Source of the DNA: Variovorax paradoxus
Lineage (GTDB): Bacteria; Pseudomonadota; Gammaproteobacteria; Burkholderiales; Burkholderiaceae_C
DNA length: 64,000 bases
Direction: 5' to 3'
Assembly (NCBI RefSeq): GCF_018614915.1
Contig: NZ_JAGGNU010000012.1
Location: forward strand, 1 to 64,000
Shown: one piece after another, positions 1 through 8,137 of the stretch
Layout: each line of letters opens with the position of its first letter
How positions within the stretch are numbered: the stretch's first letter is position 1
Position numbers and translations under genes: made by a program
The notes under the pieces: generated by a model
Databases searched by the model: none
What the model was told of the DNA's origin: nothing
What the model saw: the letters and a program-made list of their open reading frames with translations, nothing else

Positions 1-111
1 CGGATTCCAAGGGCAAGGTCAGGCCTAGATGTGTGGCAGCACTTCGTGTGCGTTCAAGGAGTGAGGTTGGACAGTTCGTTATTGGCACGCCTGCTCGCAG
101 CGGAGCCCTTG

Positions 112-1101
112 ATGGAGGAAATATCAAAGCACGTCGACCTCGCTGGTGCACGACTGATTTCTGCGACCTCGAGACCCATCGATGCCCCTGGCTATCTTTC
201 CGACCTAGTCGGCGTGACGCTGGCGTGGTCGACAGAGACCGGCGCTCCCGTTCGTGCTGTGCTAAAGGCGTCGCACCTCGGGTTTGGTCGGGAGGAGCTG
301 CCGTTCTACCAGACCATCGCGGGGCGCCTGAACTGCCCCGTCGTTCCCCAGTTTTTTGGCGGCGGCACGGATGAGCCCACCGGGCGAACGTGGCTGCTGA
401 TGGAGGATTTGTCCGGCTCGCACGAATGCCCCAGTGAAGCCCCCCTGCCGCCGACTCTCGCGCGAAGCACAAAGTTGGTCGAAGCCTTGGCGCAGTTTCA
501 CGCTGCGGGATGGGACAACACTGGCTGGCAAGGCTCCGCCCCAACGCTCTGGCAAAGGCTTCGGTCATCAGAATGGCAGGAAGCGGCTTCAGAGCGTTTG
601 TTCATCCAGGCGGGGGATGCGCTGGACGACCGCACAAGGGGCATGTACGCACGGTTCCAGCGTAACTTTCTTGCGCTAGTCGAGCGAGCCGAACATCTCC
701 AAGGAAAGACCTTGGTCCATGGCGACGCGCATGTCTGGAACTGGATGCTGCCGCGCGACGACGCGGTGGATGTACCGAAGCTCATCGACTGGGACGGCTG
801 GCATGTCGGCGTCGGCGTCTGGGACCTTGCCTACATGATGGCTCTGCAATGGGACCGGGAGGTGCGTCAGCGCTTCGAAACGCAGCTGCTGGACCGTTAC
901 TACGCATCACTGGCAGCTTCCGGTGTGAGCGGCTATTCGCGGGAAAAACTTCAGGAGGACTATCGGCTCGCCGTGCTTCTTCATCTCCGCACGCCCATCG
1001 CCCGATTCAACAGGAGAATGTCAGCCTATTTCTGGTGGCCACAGCTCAGGCGCATTCAGCACGCGGTGGAAGACCTTCGCTGCCTGGACATGTTGACATG
1101 A
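112..1101 (+). CDS. Phosphotransferase of the aminoglycoside/choline kinase-like fold
   Basis: 329 aa. The C-terminal half carries the kinase-fold signature: a catalytic loop LVHGDAHVWNWML (HGD plus Asn) followed by a DFG-like metal-binding segment KLIDWDGW. This matches the APH/ecdysteroid-kinase-like family, cytosolic enzymes that phosphorylate a small hydroxylated substrate; the substrate cannot be told from sequence. The N-lobe has LLMEDLSG, the usual hinge. I chose the ATG at 112 because GGAG lies 6 nt upstream. The frame stays open upstream to a GTG at 31, which would add 27 residues. The next clear gene on this strand starts at 1242. Confidence 0.8.
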   Translation: MEEISKHVDLAGARLISATSRPIDAPGYLSDLVGVTLAWSTETGAPVRAVLKASHLGFGREELPFYQTIAGRLNCPVVPQFFGGGTDEPTGRTWLLMEDLSGSHECPSEAPLPPTLARSTKLVEALAQFHAAGWDNTGWQGSAPTLWQRLRSSEWQEAASERLFIQAGDALDDRTRGMYARFQRNFLALVERAEHLQGKTLVHGDAHVWNWMLPRDDAVDVPKLIDWDGWHVGVGVWDLAYMMALQWDREVRQRFETQLLDRYYASLAASGVSGYSREKLQEDYRLAVLLHLRTPIARFNRRMSAYFWWPQLRRIQHAVEDLRCLDMLT

Positions 1102-1241
1102 GCTTTGAGCGTCTGAAGCATGGATGCAGAGCACTTCGTCAAGAATCTATGAGCACGCGCCGGACAATGAGCGCATGTCGAACGTACTGCGGCCGATGGC
1201 TCAACGCTTGCTCCGCTGCCGCATTCGAGAGGACAAATTAG

Positions 1242-1883
1242 ATGGCAAGATTCGTTTTGGTGCCAGGTGGCTGGCACGGAGCCTGGGCATTCGACGCTGT
1301 CAGCAATGCGCTATCAGGTGAAGGCCACGAAGTTCAGGCGCTCACTCTCTCGGGGCTGGGTGACGAGCCTGCGAATGGAGCCAATCTCGAACGTCATATC
1401 AACGAGGTGGTTCAAGCGATTCGCGGGCGCGATATGCGTGTCGTTCTTGTCGGTCATTCGTATGGGGGAATGGTCATCACTGGCGCGGCGGACAAGGAGT
1501 CATCGCGCGTCAAAGCGATCGTTTACGCCGATGCCTATGTGCCGGACAACGGTGCATCGGTTTGGTCGCTCACCACCCCGAACTATCGGGAGCGTTTCAT
1601 AGCGGGCGCGGCTGCGGATGGTTTGACTTGCGCGCCGGCGGCGCATCTCGACAGGCGATGCCGTCCCCATCCAATCGCCACCATCAGGTTGACCGGCAAT
1701 TGGCGCAACGTCCGCAGCAAAGCCTTCATCGCCGCGTGCGGCTGGGAAGGAAGTCCGTTCGTCGAGCTGTACGAACGTCTGCGACTGGACCCTGAATGGG
1801 CCACGCATCGTCTCGACTGCGCACACGATGTTCCGCGGCTGGCCCCCGAAGCTCTAACGAGGATTCTCTTGAACTACGTGTAG
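1242..1883 (+). CDS. Small alpha/beta hydrolase
   Basis: 213 aa. It starts FVLVPGGWHGAW, giving the oxyanion-hole HG loop typical of the salicylate-esterase/hydroxynitrile-lyase-like hydrolases. The nucleophile elbow is GHSYGG near residue 71 and a catalytic His lies in CAHDVPRLAPE near the C-terminus. It is slightly shorter than the usual 230-240 aa because the lid region (AAHLDRRCRPHP) looks trimmed. GAGAGGA lies upstream of the ATG. It is probably a soluble esterase or lyase. Its substrate is unknown and the neighbouring phosphotransferase gives no clear pathway link. Confidence 0.8.
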   Translation: MARFVLVPGGWHGAWAFDAVSNALSGEGHEVQALTLSGLGDEPANGANLERHINEVVQAIRGRDMRVVLVGHSYGGMVITGAADKESSRVKAIVYADAYVPDNGASVWSLTTPNYRERFIAGAAADGLTCAPAAHLDRRCRPHPIATIRLTGNWRNVRSKAFIAACGWEGSPFVELYERLRLDPEWATHRLDCAHDVPRLAPEALTRILLNYV

Positions 1884-2056
1884 GGAAGCCGAGCGCAGCA
1901 GATCGAATTTGCAACGATCAGGCTGCTTCGCTTCATCCACGCCCGTCGAGGTCCGCATCAGTCCCGATGCTTATCAAGTACGCGACGTCAAATCTGCGCG
2001 TGCCAAGCCCGTAGTGGATGAAGTGGTGCGCGTCAAGCCGAGCATCGCAGCGATGC

Positions 2057-2323
2057 CTACTGCCCCACGACCGACCAGCCGGCTTGTTGGTTCGTCTTGT
2101 CGTTCTCGTACTCCCACCGCGTGCCGCAGGCGTCGCAGCGGTAGTTGGTGACGGTGACTGTGCGACCGCCGCTGTCGCCATCGCTGCGCTCCACCTTGCG
2201 ACTGGATATCTGAACGAGTTCGGCGTGCCCCGGCGCGCGGCGCCAGTTGCGCTGGATTCCGATACACGAGGCGCAGAGCACCATCTTTTTCAGTTCGTCT
2301 CGTCGTTTGGACTCATTGGGCAT
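2057..2323 (-). CDS. Small zinc-ribbon protein
   Basis: 88 aa. Two metal-binding knuckles are visible, CASC near residue 18 and CDAC near residue 65 in the context YRCDACGTRWEYEND, so one zinc ribbon is likely. Between them is a basic, polar segment. I chose the ATG at 2323 because the sequence turns from low-complexity to protein-like there and GGAAAG lies upstream; the frame is open to 2470. Function is unknown. Such stand-alone ribbons can be nucleic-acid or protein adaptors. It sits alone, with no operon partner. Confidence 0.55.
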   Translation of the reverse strand: MPNESKRRDELKKMVLCASCIGIQRNWRRAPGHAELVQISSRKVERSDGDSGGRTVTVTNYRCDACGTRWEYENDKTNQQAGWSVVGQ

Positions 2324-2625
2324 GCGGCGTCTGCTCTTTCCGTTGGTCGACCATTCAACGACCCATGTTAGCAACACAATAGATTCCGCTTCCCGGCAAA
2401 ACCGGCGAGCCCCGAAGGCAGCGCTGTGGTCTGCAGCTGAAGTGGGCGGCGAGCGCGTATCACGTGACATCGAAGCAGGGTTGTTCCATCTCCTCGAGCA
2501 GAGGGGCAGGGCGCTGGAGCGAAGTTCGAACTTGAGGACCGTTGATGAGCAAGGGCCCGCATCCGAAATGATCCATCCTGTGATCGCGAGGAGGGGTGCG
2601 GCGTTTATGGCATCGGAACCATGCC
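2324..2625. other. Intergenic gap of about 300 bp
   Basis: No convincing gene, RNA or repeat is seen between the zinc-ribbon gene and the end of the bamA remnant. Short open frames exist on both strands but their translations are arginine- and serine-rich shadow sequence. The promoter of the zinc-ribbon gene should lie near the left end. Confidence 0.4.
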
Positions 2626-3124
2626 TCAGAAAGAGGTCCCGATCTGGAACTGAACGCGTTGAATCCTGTCCGCACTGATGCCGTTGGTTTCATCCAGTTT
2701 CTGGTACTTCAGCGGGACCGCATAGGCAAGACGCAGCGGCCCCAACGGCGAGATCCAGCTGATGCCAAGGCCCGCCGACACGCAGACGCTGCTGCGCCTT
2801 CCACTGGGCATCGGTCAAGCTGGCGCCGCGCTCGGCAAACACGTTGCCGATGTCGAAAAAGCCGTACAGGCGCAGCGTGCGGTCGTTGCCGGCGCCAGGA
2901 AAGGGCGTGCTCAATTTCATGTTGAAGATGGCCTTCTTGGTGCCACCGATCGCCCCGGCCGTCACGCTGTCGAGCGGACCCAGCGAGTTCCGCTCGAAGC
3001 CGCGAATGGAACCCAGGCCACCTGCATAGAAGTTCTTGACGGCCCAGGCGGCGGTGGCGGCAAGTGCACTGGCGACCACCGCGGCAACGCTGCGCAGGCG
3101 AAAGCGCGTAATGCTTGTGTTCAT
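2626..3124 (-). pseudogene. bamA: Remnant of a BamA/Omp85 gene: signal peptide joined to the last barrel strands, frameshifted
   Basis: A signal-peptide-like start (MNTSITRFRLRSVAAVV, ending near AATAAWA) runs straight into the C-terminal barrel of BamA: NFYAGGLGSIRGFERNSLGP contains the lid-loop RGF motif of Omp85 proteins. The five POTRA domains and most of the barrel are missing. Near 2782-2786 the frame shifts. The first frame reads RLRV; the next frame continues SAGLGISWISPLGPLRLAY and ends QFQIGTSF with the terminal Phe typical of outer-membrane proteins. The complete BamA is normally about 780 aa, so this cannot work as an assembly factor. It follows the porin gene on the same strand after 23 bp and is probably a decayed duplicate. 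Confidence 0.75.
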
Positions 3125-3147
3125 CGAGGCCCGGCAGCACTGCACCG

Positions 3148-4296
3148 TCAGAAGGCGTGGCGAATGCCGAAGTCGTAGCCGGTCGAGGAGCGCGGCACGC
3201 CCGAGTAGCTCACGCCGTTGCTGCTGTAGCCGGTGGTGATCGCCGAGCTCAGGCTGCCGGTGTAGGCGGCATCGTTGCGGTTGTTCACGCGCGCGACGGT
3301 GGCATACAGCGCCGTGCGCTTCGACAGGTTGTGCACATAGCCCAGGGCCAGTTTGCGCGCACGCGGATCCTCGCCCGCGAGGCCTGCGGCGCCCTCGTTG
3401 TAGCGGACCTCGGAGTACGAGGCGCGGATCAAGCCTGCACCCACGGGAACGGTCGCACCGAGGAGGTAGCCGTTGTAGCTGTCGTGGCTTCTTGCGAGCG
3501 AAGTCTCGAACCTGATCTGAACACTCGAAAGCTCACCGAACAGCTTGACGGGGCCAAGGTCGTAGGAGGCGCCGAGATTGGCAGTGCGCACCGTGCGCGT
3601 GAGCGCGGCGGTGTCGACGGCGATGCTCTCGCCCAACGACACTGCCACGTCCAGCGGCCCGTTCGCCCAGCCGAAGCGCCCGCCGACGTAGCGGCCGGCA
3701 TTGCTGTTGGTCGCGCTATCGCCCGAAGTGCTGGTGTTCTCGTGCAGGCTGTATTGCAGCTGGCCGTAGAAGCCGCCCAGGTTCGGCGGCAGGAAGTAGC
3801 CGATCGAGTTGCTGGCGCGGGTGTAGTTCGTGTTACCGAGCGCGCTGCTGCCGCTCACCGAGCTGATCACGTTGGTGCCCGAGCCGTTGGTGCCGAAGGG
3901 GTCGAAGACCGTGTCGTTCCAGAAGGTCGGCGTGTAGTCGCGGCCCAGTCGCACCTCGCCGAAGCCGCCGGACAGGCTCACCGTCGAGCGCCGGTTGAAG
4001 GTGGAGATGCCGGTCGCGCCGTCATCGTTGGTGATGGGCGCTTCGAGCCAGAAGCTCGCGGCCAGGCCGCCGCCGAGGTCTTCGGTGCCGCGGAAGCCGA
4101 GGCGGCTCGAGTTGTAGCCGGAGTTGGAAAGACTCGTTCTGCTCTGCTTCGAGCTTGCGCCCGTCACCGCATCGCGCGAAGTCGCGGATTGATAGCTGAC
4201 ACCGGCGTCGACGACGCCGAACAAGGTGACCGACGACTGGGCCGCGGCAAGGCCGGTCACGGCGAGAGCGGCAATTGCCGTAAGGGTTTTTTTCAT
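3148..4296 (-). CDS. Gram-negative porin, Omp32-like trimeric type
   Basis: 382 aa. The start MKKTLTAIAALAVTGLAAAQ is a signal peptide cleaved before SSVTLFGVVDAG, the first strand of the betaproteobacterial 16-stranded porins. The protein has the amphipathic strand pattern with RLGFRGTEDLGGGL and ends in a terminal Phe (GIRHAF). Its length is typical. It should form trimeric general diffusion channels in the outer membrane, usually anion-selective in this group. It is transcribed leftwards towards the bamA remnant. Other paralogues are expected elsewhere in such a genome. Confidence 0.93.
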   Translation of the reverse strand: MKKTLTAIAALAVTGLAAAQSSVTLFGVVDAGVSYQSATSRDAVTGASSKQSRTSLSNSGYNSSRLGFRGTEDLGGGLAASFWLEAPITNDDGATGISTFNRRSTVSLSGGFGEVRLGRDYTPTFWNDTVFDPFGTNGSGTNVISSVSGSSALGNTNYTRASNSIGYFLPPNLGGFYGQLQYSLHENTSTSGDSATNSNAGRYVGGRFGWANGPLDVAVSLGESIAVDTAALTRTVRTANLGASYDLGPVKLFGELSSVQIRFETSLARSHDSYNGYLLGATVPVGAGLIRASYSEVRYNEGAAGLAGEDPRARKLALGYVHNLSKRTALYATVARVNNRNDAAYTGSLSSAITTGYSSNGVSYSGVPRSSTGYDFGIRHAF

Positions 4297-4637
4297 TCAA
4301 GCTTCTCCGGGTTCGAACGAGGCATGACCCATTCGGGCCATGACCCGGTCAACAGGTCGAAATTGGTCCAGGTGTGATGCGATCTGGACAACATCGCAAC
4401 CGCCCTCGACAGGGCAGCTGAATGAATGGTCTCGTTCAAAGTTGGAGGAACTTGGTAGACGCGCGAGGCATTGCATCCTCTCGTCGTTTATGTGCACCAC
4501 GCGCGGGCTCTCAGCTCGAAGCCTCGTCTCGGCAGCCCGCTCAAATTCCTCCACATTCACCCGGAATGATCTCGGCATCGCCCGCTGTCGCGATGCGGCA
4601 GCGCAAGCGGTTCCTGACCGACTGCTGGAGATCACAA
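4297..4637. other. Divergent intergenic region of about 340 bp
   Basis: This lies between the porin gene (leftward) and the NERD gene (rightward). It should hold both promoters, but I see no clear -35/-10 pair, operator palindrome or RNA. The frame of the NERD gene stays open back to 4422, but its translation there is not protein-like. Confidence 0.4.
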
Positions 4638-5303
4638 ATGATTCGCACGACGACTACCTCGCCCTTTGATCTCGCACCTGCATCACTGGGCGCGCAACAG
4701 ATCGCCAGCGCATTCGGGCCTGCCTTTCGCCACCTGCGAATTCTTCGGGATCTGATCATCCCGATGGCGAACGGGAGCGCCGTGCGCACCGCCAGAATAG
4801 ACATCGTGCTGGTGTGCGAAACCGGCGTTTATCTTTTCGAGATCAAGAGTTGGCGCAATGCATTCGTCTACCGCAAGAAGTCGGACCAGGCGCCGACTCG
4901 CTGGTTCCTGCGCCTGCAGGGATGCCGAAAGGCTCGCGAAGTGAAGGATCCGGCTTGGCAGGGCGGGCGCAAGACGACTCAATTGAGGAGCCTGCTACCC
5001 GACGGCTTGAGGCTGCAGTACTTCGTTCTTCTGCCCTGTGAAGGCGTTGAACTCGAAGGCGTGATGCCTGCGGCAGTCATCACGCATCGGGATCTGCCGT
5101 ACATCGCGCGCCTGGTGCGCAACAACGGACGCACCGCGCGCACCCACCCGCTTCTGGATGCCGATGCCATCGAAGGGATTGCGCAGATGCTGGTGAACAT
5201 CCAGGGCGACCTGACGATCGACGACCACATGCGCAACTGTCGCGAAAGCAGCGCAAGAGCTTCGACGTTGTCGACCATCGAGCATGCAATGGGCCTGCAG
5301 TAG
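4638..5303 (+). CDS. NERD-domain protein
   Basis: 221 aa. The core ARIDIVLVCETGVYLFEIKSW is the nuclease-related domain (NERD) pattern: an Asp on one strand, then an E-I-K on the next, as in PD-(D/E)XK-like folds. NERD proteins are thought to act in DNA processing, but this one has no attached helicase or kinase domain. I chose the ATG at 4638 because GGAG lies 7 nt upstream and the protein-like sequence begins there. It converges with the lipoprotein gene, leaving about 40 bp that holds a possible stem-loop. Confidence 0.75.
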   Translation: MIRTTTTSPFDLAPASLGAQQIASAFGPAFRHLRILRDLIIPMANGSAVRTARIDIVLVCETGVYLFEIKSWRNAFVYRKKSDQAPTRWFLRLQGCRKAREVKDPAWQGGRKTTQLRSLLPDGLRLQYFVLLPCEGVELEGVMPAAVITHRDLPYIARLVRNNGRTARTHPLLDADAIEGIAQMLVNIQGDLTIDDHMRNCRESSARASTLSTIEHAMGLQ

Positions 5304-5316
5304 CGCCCGCACGTTC

Positions 5317-5342
5317 GGAGCGCGCGCAGCCCGCAGCGCTCC
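5317..5342. terminator. Possible stem-loop between convergent genes
   Basis: A perfect 7-bp inverted repeat (GGAGCGC at 5317-5323, GCGCTCC at 5336-5342) lies between the stop codons of the NERD and lipoprotein genes. There is no T-run on either side, so intrinsic termination is uncertain. Confidence 0.3.
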
Positions 5343-5343
5343 A

Positions 5344-6528
5344 TCAGAAGACCATGTGCACCTTACCCCTTAGGGCCGGCGCCAAGCCTTCGCAATGCTG
5401 CTCGAATCGGAGATCAATCGATTTCAGCGTGGTGCCCTCGTACCTAACCTGGTCGACGGCAAACCACCCCCGAAGCGTGTTGCATCCGCGCCCCCATCCG
5501 GTCCAACTGAGCCCGCCGGTTGCGGGATTGTGGAACGGGTAGCGATTGAGTCCTCCGTAGTACCCGGGCTCAAACTTGGTAAGCGAGTTCATGGTCATGA
5601 ATTCGCCGGTCCAGAAGCTGACACCGAAGCCACCATTCACGGTGAGGCGTCCACCGCTGACAGTCGCGGACATCGGCGTGGTATCCGGCGTGAACAGATA
5701 CGAAGAGCCGCTCCCGATGAAGTCTGCTTGGTCGCTCACCAGATAGATGTAGTTGCCGGTGGCTGGTGTTGATCCTGCTGCTGGCTCCCACAACCCTGCA
5801 GGAGGCGGGTTCACCGGCCCGGGAGCGACAGTCTTGTCGTACGCCGTCCAATGGATCTGACCACGCAAAGCGACGGCTACGCCCTCGCAGTGCTGCTCAA
5901 ACGAGAGTTCCACCGCCTTCAGCACATCGGCGACGTACGTGACGCTGCTGATAGTGAAGGACCCCCTCAACGTGTTGCAGCCACGGCCGTCGCCGAACCA
6001 GCTCAGGCCGCCGAAAATCGGGTTGTGAAACGGGTATCGATCGAGGTTCGAATAGGTTCCCGTCTGTAGCCTTGTCGCCGAACTTGGCAGGACGAATTCG
6101 CCGGTCCAGGTCTGGTCACCAACCGTTCGCACTGAAAGTCGGTTCCCGGCCGAGGTGACAGTCAGAATCGAGTTGGCGCTCGAGTATTCATAGGTTTTTC
6201 CGGCGCCGACAAAGTCGCCTTGATCGCTTTCCAGCCGGACGGAGTTCGGCGCAAACGGTGTGGACGTATTTGTGTTGGGATCCGTCTGGGGCTGCGGCTC
6301 CGGACCTGCATCTGCCGGCGTACCGGTGCTCGGCGTCGGGCTGGTGCTTGCTTGCCCCGTGCTGGGCGTCGAAGCCGTCGGCGTTGACGGTACCTCCGCC
6401 GTAGATGTTGCCGTCGTGCCGCTTGAAGACGACGGGATAAAACCGCCACCTCCACCTCCACCACCGCCGCACGCTGTCACGGCCGCCGCGAGGATGGCCG
6501 CGGCGACGCTTAGAGTCAAAGCTCTCAT
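5344..6528 (-). CDS. Lipoprotein with two copies of an unrecognised Cys-containing domain
   Basis: 394 aa. The signal peptide ends in a lipobox AVTAC (Cys20), followed by nine Gly and a Ser/Thr/Pro-rich linker to about residue 90. Then come two homologous domains of about 135 residues, roughly 95-235 and 257-394. Each starts with a strand ending DQGDFVG or DQADFIG. Each then carries RYPFHNP, GGLSW, GRGCNTLRG, FEQHCEG and ALRG in the same order. Each domain has exactly two conserved Cys, so an internal disulfide is likely. GAGGGG precedes the ATG. It should be anchored to the outer membrane facing the periplasm or outside. I do not recognise a function. Confidence 0.8.
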   Translation of the reverse strand: MRALTLSVAAAILAAAVTACGGGGGGGGGFIPSSSSGTTATSTAEVPSTPTASTPSTGQASTSPTPSTGTPADAGPEPQPQTDPNTNTSTPFAPNSVRLESDQGDFVGAGKTYEYSSANSILTVTSAGNRLSVRTVGDQTWTGEFVLPSSATRLQTGTYSNLDRYPFHNPIFGGLSWFGDGRGCNTLRGSFTISSVTYVADVLKAVELSFEQHCEGVAVALRGQIHWTAYDKTVAPGPVNPPPAGLWEPAAGSTPATGNYIYLVSDQADFIGSGSSYLFTPDTTPMSATVSGGRLTVNGGFGVSFWTGEFMTMNSLTKFEPGYYGGLNRYPFHNPATGGLSWTGWGRGCNTLRGWFAVDQVRYEGTTLKSIDLRFEQHCEGLAPALRGKVHMVF

Positions 6529-6881
6529 TGACGCCCCTCAATTTGTTAATGTTTCGCCGTCCCTCAACGGCGAGCTCTTCTTCGAGCGGCGGCAAAGATA
6601 CTCGATGTTGCATTTTTTTGCAACCAAAAGTGTTAATTTCGACAAAGTCCCAACGACGCGCTGGCCCGACCCGCGCTTTGCCGGCAACAACGCCGTCACA
6701 AGATCAGGACTGCACAGATGAACTTGCCCGGCTGCTGACCGTGGAAGGCGTTTCGCTTGAGCAGGCCACCGGACTACGCCGCTCCACGATCTCGAAGCCA
6801 TGGCGCGCAAAGGAGCACCTCGCCAAGGTGGGCGAAAATCCGCCCATCTCCGCACTTGGCGCGCAGCAGCACGAACTCCTC
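6529..6881. other. Divergent intergenic region of about 350 bp
   Basis: This lies between the lipoprotein gene (leftward) and the FKBP gene (rightward). The stretch 6540-6660 is relatively A/T-rich for this DNA and probably holds promoters. A plus-strand frame is open across it in frame with the FKBP gene, but no translation signal supports an upstream start. No RNA gene or repeat is seen. Confidence 0.4.
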
Positions 6882-7361
6882 ATGAAAATCCAGAAAGACG
6901 CCGTCGTCACCCTCCGCTACAAAGTCGCCGACGCCACCACCCACAAGCTCATCGAAGAGAGCCGCGACCCCATGGTCTATCTGCACGGCGGCTACAACAA
7001 CACCTTCCCCAAGATCGAGGCCGCGCTCGAAGACAAGGAGTCCGGCTTCCAGGCCACGCTCCACCTGCAGCCCGAAGACGCCTTCGGCGAGCGCGACGAG
7101 TCGCTGCTGCGCACCATCTCCAAGGCCGATTTCCCGCCGGGCGTGAAGGTGGGCGGCCAGCTCGAGGGCCGCAACGACAAAGGCGAGCCGCAGGTCTTCA
7201 ACGTGATGAAAATCAAGGGCCCGCAGGTGATCCTCGACGGCAACCATCCGCTCGCCGGCAAGGCGCTGAAGTTCAGCCTGACCGTGACCGGCGTGCGTGC
7301 CGCGACCGAGGAAGAGATCGCCCACCGCCACGTGCATGGCGAGCATGGGCACCACCACTGA
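6882..7361 (+). CDS. slyD: FKBP-type peptidyl-prolyl isomerase, SlyD-like
   Basis: 159 aa. It starts MKIQKDAVVTLRYKVAD and carries the flap-domain sequence QPEDAFGERDESLL, the pattern of the SlyD/SlpA class, where an insert-in-flap chaperone domain interrupts the FKBP fold. FKBP residues recur in GNHPLAGKALKF. The C-terminus is short and His-rich (HRHVHGEHGHHH), so it may bind nickel like the longer tail of E. coli SlyD. It should be a cytosolic prolyl isomerase and folding helper. The ATG at 6882 begins the conserved sequence. Confidence 0.88.
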   Translation: MKIQKDAVVTLRYKVADATTHKLIEESRDPMVYLHGGYNNTFPKIEAALEDKESGFQATLHLQPEDAFGERDESLLRTISKADFPPGVKVGGQLEGRNDKGEPQVFNVMKIKGPQVILDGNHPLAGKALKFSLTVTGVRAATEEEIAHRHVHGEHGHHH

Positions 7362-7364
7362 AGC

Positions 7365-7556
7365 TCAGCGCAGTTTCGGATCGATCCAGGTCTTCAACAA
7401 GCCCGCCGCGCTGTCGCATGGCTGCGGCTTCTCGGCGGCCTGCATGGGCGCGTCCGTGGCGACCCCGGTCTCCCACGTTTCCGCTTCCGTCAGCTCGGTG
7501 CTCACCTGGGGCACCACGGTCGGATCGATGTCGGGTGGGGGTATGGCAATGGGCAT
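7365..7556 (-). CDS. Small protein of unknown function
   Basis: 63 aa. The acidic, Pro- and Thr-rich sequence (MPIAIPPPDIDPTVVPQVST) has one Cys and ends TWIDPKLR. There is no signal peptide or membrane segment. The start is well supported: AAAGGAG sits 7 nt upstream of the ATG. It ends 3 bp from the convergent SlyD-like gene. I do not recognise the family. Confidence 0.5.
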   Translation of the reverse strand: MPIAIPPPDIDPTVVPQVSTELTEAETWETGVATDAPMQAAEKPQPCDSAAGLLKTWIDPKLR

Positions 7557-7661
7557 GATGAAACTCCTTTTGCTGCTACTGGCAGCAAAGTAGTCCTCGC
7601 CTGCGCCGGCGCTCTGTAGGAAGCGGCCGGCCCCGGATCGGCGTGTCGTCCCGGCTTCGTG

Positions 7662-7925
7662 TCAGACCCACCAGCGCGCGGCTGCCAGTGCGGCGGCCAG
7701 GGCGAGGGGGCTGGTGCTTTCGCCGGCGGACCAGAGGAACTGCCCAAGCTCGCCGCCGCCGGGCGCGCTGGCCGCAGCCATCACCGAGAAGGTGCAGACG
7801 CCGATGGCGTAATAGCCCATCACCGCAAGAAAAGGGACGGCAAAGCGCATGATGCCGCGACGCGGTTCGCGCCGCATTTCGTACGGGATGAGCGGCAGCG
7901 GTTCGGTACGTTGTTGCGAGTTCAT
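7662..7925 (-). CDS. Small membrane protein of unknown function
   Basis: 87 aa. The N-terminal 35 residues are polar with many Arg. Two hydrophobic segments follow, about residues 33-52 (FAVPFLAVMGYYAIGVCTF) and a C-terminal Ala/Leu-rich stretch ending ARWWV. Probably an inner-membrane protein. An in-frame ATG two codons upstream (7931) is also possible. No family is recognised, and it shares no operon with its neighbours. Confidence 0.5.
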   Translation of the reverse strand: MNSQQRTEPLPLIPYEMRREPRRGIMRFAVPFLAVMGYYAIGVCTFSVMAAASAPGGGELGQFLWSAGESTSPLALAAALAAARWWV

Positions 7926-8137
7926 GTGCATCGTGCTCTCGAGGGGTCCGGAGACCGCCGGATTCGTGGCACGGACTGCGGATTGTGAACGAGCCGGAGC
8001 GCCTTTCATTGGCGGAACAGGCGTGGATTTCCCGGCCTGTTGTTCCAGCCATGGAGCGACAGTGTCTCCGTGGCACGCCTTTGCGAAAGCGCGCCCAGGC
8101 CCCATATGTGAACGATCGCTCTCCAGGAATGCACGCC

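Noticed and set aside
1098..1241. 47-codon frame starting in ATGA overlap with the phosphotransferase stop
   Set aside because: The start is neat, but the product is Arg/Cys/Ser-rich with no protein-like pattern and the ribosome site is poor.
1931..2023. 10-bp inverted repeat (CTTCATCCAC / GTGGATGAAG) 73 bp apart
   Set aside because: Spacing and lack of flanking features fit neither a terminator nor an insertion-sequence end; chance is likely.
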